Positions 5,542-8,335 of a DNA stretch of 8,335 bases are shown here, in pieces; positions within the stretch are counted from its first letter, which is position 1, and every line of letters begins with the position of its first letter. The stretch is taken from contig CAYUTA010000086.1 of the NCBI GenBank assembly GCA_964447605.1, positions 1 to 8,335 on the forward strand, written 5' to 3'. This stretch comes from CAYUTA01 sp964447605. GTDB lineage: Bacteria; Bacillota; Clostridia; Christensenellales; CAG-138. The position numbers and the translations under genes are program-made. The notes below the pieces were generated by a model that made no database searches, was not told the origin of the DNA, and saw nothing but the letters and a program-made list of their open reading frames with translations.

Positions 5542-7076
5542 GCGTTTGCCTCCTGTCCCAAGTGCGTCATCAGCAGACCCACTTCTTCCTTGGTGGTTTT
5601 CCGTCCATCCACAATGCCGCTGACTTTGCCCGCGCACAGAACCAGGATACGGTCGCACAGCTCTAGCAGCACGTCAAGGTCCTCGCCGACATACACGACG
5701 GCCGCGCCGCGCCGCTTCTGCTCGTTGAGCAGATGATAGATGGTATAGGATGTGTTGATATCGAGCCCACGCACTGCATAGGCCGTCATTAAAAGCGACG
5801 GCTCGCTGGAAATTTCCCGCCCGACAAGCACCTTTTGCACATTGCCGCCCGAAAGGCGTCGCACCGGCGTGGAAAGCCCCGGAGTCACCACCTCGAGCTC
5901 CGCCACCACTCTGGAAGCAAGGTCGCGCGGCTGCTTGCGGTTGGTAAACAGCGATTTGCCGGCCGTATACGAACGGAGCATCATATTGTCCGACAAATCC
6001 ATGCTGCCCACCAGACCCATGCCAAGACGATCCTCCGGCACGAAAGCAAACCGTACGCCCATGCGTTTGATATCCTGCGGCGTTTTGCCCACAAGCTGTT
6101 CGGTCCTGTCGCTGCCGCGCGCGGTGAAGCGAATGCTGGAGTCCGCCTCAATGGGCTGCAGCCCCGCGATTGCCTCAAGAAGCTCCTTTTGTCCGCTGCC
6201 GGAAATGCCCGCAATGCCAAGCAACTCGCCGCCATAGGCCGTAAAGCTGACCTTGTCCAGCCGCTTGACGCCGTCTGCATCCATCACGGTTAAATCCTTG
6301 ACGACAAGGCACTCCGTAAGCTCGGCAGGCTCCGGCCGGTCGATATTGAGCGAAACCGCGCGCCCGACCATCATATCCGTTAACTGCTGAGGGTTCGTTT
6401 CAGAGGTTGCGATATCGCCAATAAACTTGCCCTTGCGCAAAACCGCCACGCGATCGGAAATTTCCATTACTTCATGAAGCTTATGGGTAATGATGACAAT
6501 CGACTTATTATCCTGCTTCATGTTGCGCATGACGGAAAACAGCTTGTTGGTTTCCTGCGGCGTTAAAACCGCCGTGGGTTCGTCAAGAATCAGGATATCC
6601 GCGCCGCGATAGAGCACCTTGACAATTTCAAGCGTCTGTTTTTCCGACACGGACATGTCGTACACCTTTTTATCTGGATCAACCGCAAAGCCATAGCGGT
6701 CGCAAATATCCCTGACCGCGGAACGAACGCGCTTGAGGTCGACCAAGGCTTTCTCATTGAGGCCAAGAATGATGTTTTCCGCGGCGGTCAAAACATCGAC
6801 CAGCTTGAAATGCTGGTGAATCATACCGATATGCAGGTCGAACGCATCCTTGGGCGAGCGGATGGTCACCTCGTGTCCATTGACAAAAATCTGTCCTGCG
6901 TCCGGAAAATAGATGCCGGCAAGCATGTTCATCAGCGTCGTTTTTCCACTGCCGTTTTCACCGAGCAGCGAAAGGATTTCGCCCTGCATGATATCCAGCG
7001 AGACCTTGTCGTTTGCAATCACAGGGCCAAAGGTCTTTGTAATATCAACCATTTGGATTGTTTTCGATGCTTCCAC
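5538..7076 (-). CDS. ABC transporter ATP-binding protein with two nucleotide-binding domains (Bmp/YufO-like)
   Basis: This 512-residue cytoplasmic protein powers the two permeases encoded after it. The first domain has Walker A GENGSGKT (39-46), Q-loop Q88, Walker B ILILDEPTAV (161-170) and switch H198 in IITHKL. Its signature is degenerate: MSVSEKQT (141-148) instead of LSGGQ-like. The second domain has a Walker A lacking the lysine (GISGSGQK, Q at that place) and an intact signature LSGGNVQK (408-415). Its Walker B region reads LLMTAYAVRGLD (428-439) without the acidic pair, and it has no switch histidine (VGEDLD). Thus one composite ATP site looks complete and the other degenerate, as is usual for RbsA/YufO-like tandem ATPases. 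The start is GTG 7076-7074, with AAAGGA (7085-7090) eight bases upstream; the next ATG, at 7052, has no binding site. It is the first gene of the operon, so the usual substrate-binding lipoprotein gene is missing from its expected place. Confidence 0.93.
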   Translation of the reverse strand: MEASKTIQMVDITKTFGPVIANDKVSLDIMQGEILSLLGENGSGKTTLMNMLAGIYFPDAGQIFVNGHEVTIRSPKDAFDLHIGMIHQHFKLVDVLTAAENIILGLNEKALVDLKRVRSAVRDICDRYGFAVDPDKKVYDMSVSEKQTLEIVKVLYRGADILILDEPTAVLTPQETNKLFSVMRNMKQDNKSIVIITHKLHEVMEISDRVAVLRKGKFIGDIATSETNPQQLTDMMVGRAVSLNIDRPEPAELTECLVVKDLTVMDADGVKRLDKVSFTAYGGELLGIAGISGSGQKELLEAIAGLQPIEADSSIRFTARGSDRTEQLVGKTPQDIKRMGVRFAFVPEDRLGMGLVGSMDLSDNMMLRSYTAGKSLFTNRKQPRDLASRVVAELEVVTPGLSTPVRRLSGGNVQKVLVGREISSEPSLLMTAYAVRGLDINTSYTIYHLLNEQKRRGAAVVYVGEDLDVLLELCDRILVLCAGKVSGIVDGRKTTKEEVGLLMTHLGQEANA

Positions 7077-7136
7077 GCGACTGATCCTTTCTCTATTAGA
7101 ATGTTGTCCGCAAATATAACTAGATTGGCTGAAATT

Positions 7137-7165
7137 ATTTTAGCATGGTGCGGATGGAATGTAAA
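7137..7165 (-). promoter_or_regulatory. Predicted promoter of the ABC transporter operon
   Basis: TTTACA (7160-7165) and TAAAAT (7137-7142) each match five of six sigma-A consensus bases and are spaced by 17. The -10 is preceded by TGC, giving an extended -10. The start point would be near 7130, leaving a leader of about 55 bases, too short for a purine riboswitch. It lies immediately downstream of a terminator, so the operon appears independently transcribed. Confidence 0.75.
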
Positions 7166-7229
7166 CAAAAAATTGCCCCATTGTTAACGCAGCGTGTCGT
7201 TTTTTTGAATCTCTGCCGGTTTCGCGCAC

Positions 7230-7257
7230 AAAAAAGAGGAACGGAACGCCGTTCCCC
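7230..7257 (-). terminator. Intrinsic terminator insulating the transporter operon from upstream
   Basis: On the minus strand GGAACGG (7255-7249) and CCGTTCC (7244-7238) form a perfect seven-base stem with a CGTT loop. Two more outer pairs, one of them a wobble, can extend it. The sequence TCTTTTTTG follows. It would end minus-strand transcription coming from the gene remnants at 7495-8120, and it sits about 65 bases before the -35 of the transporter promoter. The 240 bases between it and the remnant at 7495 hold no gene I can support. Confidence 0.75.
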
Positions 7258-7494
7258 GCGAGCCGCCGAAAAACTGTGTTTTTGAACGGGAGCGCGCTGT
7301 GGCGCGGATTTTGGCGGATTGTCTGGTTTTTCCCATGTTTACGCGTGCGCGGGCCGACGGAGCAATCCGCATCATACCATCCTTTTTTGGGTTTGCCTGT
7401 TCGGTATACCGCTCAGCCGGCCGGCACGCGCGAGGCTATCGGCGTTTTATGTTCAACGTCCGCCGCGGCGCATGCAGCATGCCGTATCAAGAAT

Positions 7495-7720
7495 TTACTC
7501 GCCGATGATCTGTACCTGTACCGTGCGCCGACGCGCCCTGGTCTGATCAAAATCAATAAAGTAGAGGAAGCCGTATTCCCCAAGGTCCAGCTTTCCATCC
7601 ACCAGCACGACGGTCTCGCTGCGGCCGACCAGCGCAGACCGCAGATGCGCGTCCGTATTGTGGCATCCCCGTTTCTTGCGGCTTCTCCGTCCTGCTATCA
7701 TCCGTCAGTTCATAATTGAA
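7495..7720 (-). pseudogene. Remnant of an unidentified gene, C-terminal part, one-base frameshift
   Basis: The minus-strand frame from 7720 reads NYELTDDSRTEKPQETG. Coherent protein-like sequence then continues in another frame as CHNTDAHLRSALVGRSE, TVVLVDGKLDLGEYGF, LYFIDFDQTRARRRTVQVQI and IGE, to a stop at 7495-7497. Removing one base from the GGGG run (plus-strand CCCC 7667-7670) would join the frames. The C-terminal part looks like alternating beta strands and ends naturally. I do not recognise the family. An alternative is a short intact gene of 68 residues from ATG 7701, but that start has no ribosome binding site. A sequencing or assembly error in the homopolymer cannot be excluded. 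Confidence 0.4.
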
Positions 7721-7757
7721 GGGACTCCCCCCACAAAAAAACGCCCTGCCTGAACCG

Positions 7758-7795
7758 CCCGGCTTATAGCCGGGGGGAAGACGGTGATCCCCGGC
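7758..7795. other. Mutually exclusive GC hairpins between the two gene remnants
   Basis: CCCGGC (7758-7763) pairs with GCCGGG (7769-7774) across TTATA. The same central arm, GCCGGGG (7769-7775), can pair instead with CCCCGGC (7789-7795). On the minus strand, seven T follow (7741-7735) about 16 bases beyond the hairpin. That is too distant for a standard intrinsic terminator, but it would lie in the right place to end transcription of the remnant stopping at 7855. Confidence 0.3.
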
Positions 7796-7854
7796 ACATC
7801 CCTGCTGCGTGCAGGTAAATTCTGAAGATGGAACCCGCCGGCTTACGGCAGAGC

Positions 7855-8120
7855 TCATTCGTTGAACCGCAGCGATTGAATGACGTTCTCTATTTCCGCG
7901 AGCGCTTCATCGCGCACCATGGCAGCCGGCATACCATAAGTGATATACAGCATGGTTTCATCCCATATATCACGGCCTGATAGATATCCAGCTTGTTTCC
8001 ATCCTGCTCGACTTCGGCCCGATAGACGAGAACATCCGTTTCTCCCAGCCGTTGCAGCCGGGGCTCTATTCGCCAGATCAGGGTTGGGTCTGATGCGCTC
8101 ACAGCCGGACGTGCCTCGCT
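7855..8120 (-). pseudogene. Remnant of an unidentified gene, C-terminal domain, frameshift and in-frame stop
   Basis: From 8120 the minus-strand frame reads SEARPAVSASDPTLIWRIEP, then RLQRLGETDVLVYRAEVEQD and GNKLDIYQAVIYG. Sense continues in the next frame as DETMLYITYGMPAAMVRDEA and LAEIENVIQSLRFNE, stopping at 7855-7857. Adding one base to the GGG run (plus-strand CCC 7962-7964) joins the two smoothly. The alternating strand pattern and the ending IENVIQSLRF look like the C-terminal domain of a secreted or membrane-anchored Firmicutes protein, a resemblance only. Upstream, the same frame has a TGA at 8123-8121. Before that stop it carries AFCPVCG, reminiscent of a zinc-ribbon knuckle but with only one CxxC. 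No intact start is visible, so this is most likely a decayed gene; its function is unknown. Confidence 0.5.
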
Positions 8121-8281
8121 TCATGTTGTAAAGCTGTGAAAGAGGCCGCAGACAGGGCAAAATGCTCCGCCAGGCGCGCAAAGCATGCTCCGCACGCCGG
8201 CCCTACGAGTTTCCAAAGGATGATAGCCCTTTGGCGGAGCGTGAGAAAGCGCAGCCGCCAAGCCCGTTTCATAAAAACACA

Positions 8282-8333
8282 GGGGCTGTATCAAAACAGC
8301 CGGACACGAAAACGGAGTCGAGGCGATGCGAAA
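8282..8333 (+). repeat. 52-base repeat, right copy
   Basis: This segment equals the reverse complement of 861-912 at 51 of 52 positions. It starts with GGGG directly after an unrelated ACACA flank and contains the same hairpin, GGCTGT (8284-8289) and ACAGCC (8296-8301). The window ends two bases later. The two bases beyond (GC) do not clearly continue the left copy, but too little is visible to say where the repeat stops. The copies are about 7.4 kb apart in opposite orientation. Confidence 0.85.
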
Positions 8334-8335
8334 GC

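Noticed and set aside
7269..7283. AAAAAC/GTTTTT hairpin as a terminator
   Set aside because: The stem is almost all A-T with a three-base loop, so it is too weak; the neighbouring hairpin at 7238-7255 explains termination better.
8099..8272. Minus-strand frame of 57 codons starting at ATG 8272, overlapping the gene remnant
   Set aside because: It has no ribosome binding site and runs in a different frame from the coherent remnant sequence. The CGAC and FCPVCG patterns in overlapping frames cannot both be real, and neither forms a full zinc ribbon.

Overview
The window looks like chromosomal DNA from a fairly GC-rich Clostridia-type member of the Bacillota. The evidence is strong AGGAGG-type ribosome binding sites, sigma-A-like promoters inside AT-rich islands, U-tailed terminators, and gene families typical of anaerobic Firmicutes. 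I cannot name the genus.

Layout, left to right. (1) Positions 2-172 hold the C-terminal end of an unidentified plus-strand gene, closed by a good intrinsic terminator (192-220). (2) A promoter (264-293) and a small plus-strand gene (342-647) encode a Mor-like DNA-binding regulator. (3) Positions 648-912 are non-coding and rich in small hairpins. They end in a 52-base sequence (861-912) that recurs inverted at the right edge of the window (8282-8333) with one mismatch. (4) A minus-strand serine biosynthesis operon, serC then serA (2983 down to 948), is driven by promoter-like elements at 3041-3090. (5) A gene-free GC-rich spacer follows (3131-3442). (6) A minus-strand ABC transporter operon (7076 down to 3443) encodes a double-domain ATPase and two permeases of the Bmp/PnrA/YufOPQ nucleoside-uptake class. 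Its genes are joined by two ATGA stop/start overlaps, and it has its own promoter (7137-7165). (7) Upstream of that promoter is a minus-strand terminator (7230-7257). Beyond it lie two remnants of unidentified genes that seem to be decaying, each broken by a single-base shift in a run of G. The right-hand copy of the 52-base repeat follows.

How the genes work together. SerC and SerA catalyse two consecutive steps from 3-phosphoglycerate to phosphoserine and are translated from one transcript; the final phosphatase is not in the window. The ABC genes supply the energising and membrane parts of an importer, probably for nucleosides, but the substrate-binding lipoprotein normally encoded with them is absent here. 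The Mor-like protein has no visible target or phage neighbours.

I found no CRISPR array, tRNA, rRNA, transposase or recognisable defence system. The observation most worth following is the near-identical inverted repeat that brackets the metabolic genes. The left copy appears to be one end of a longer structured element.
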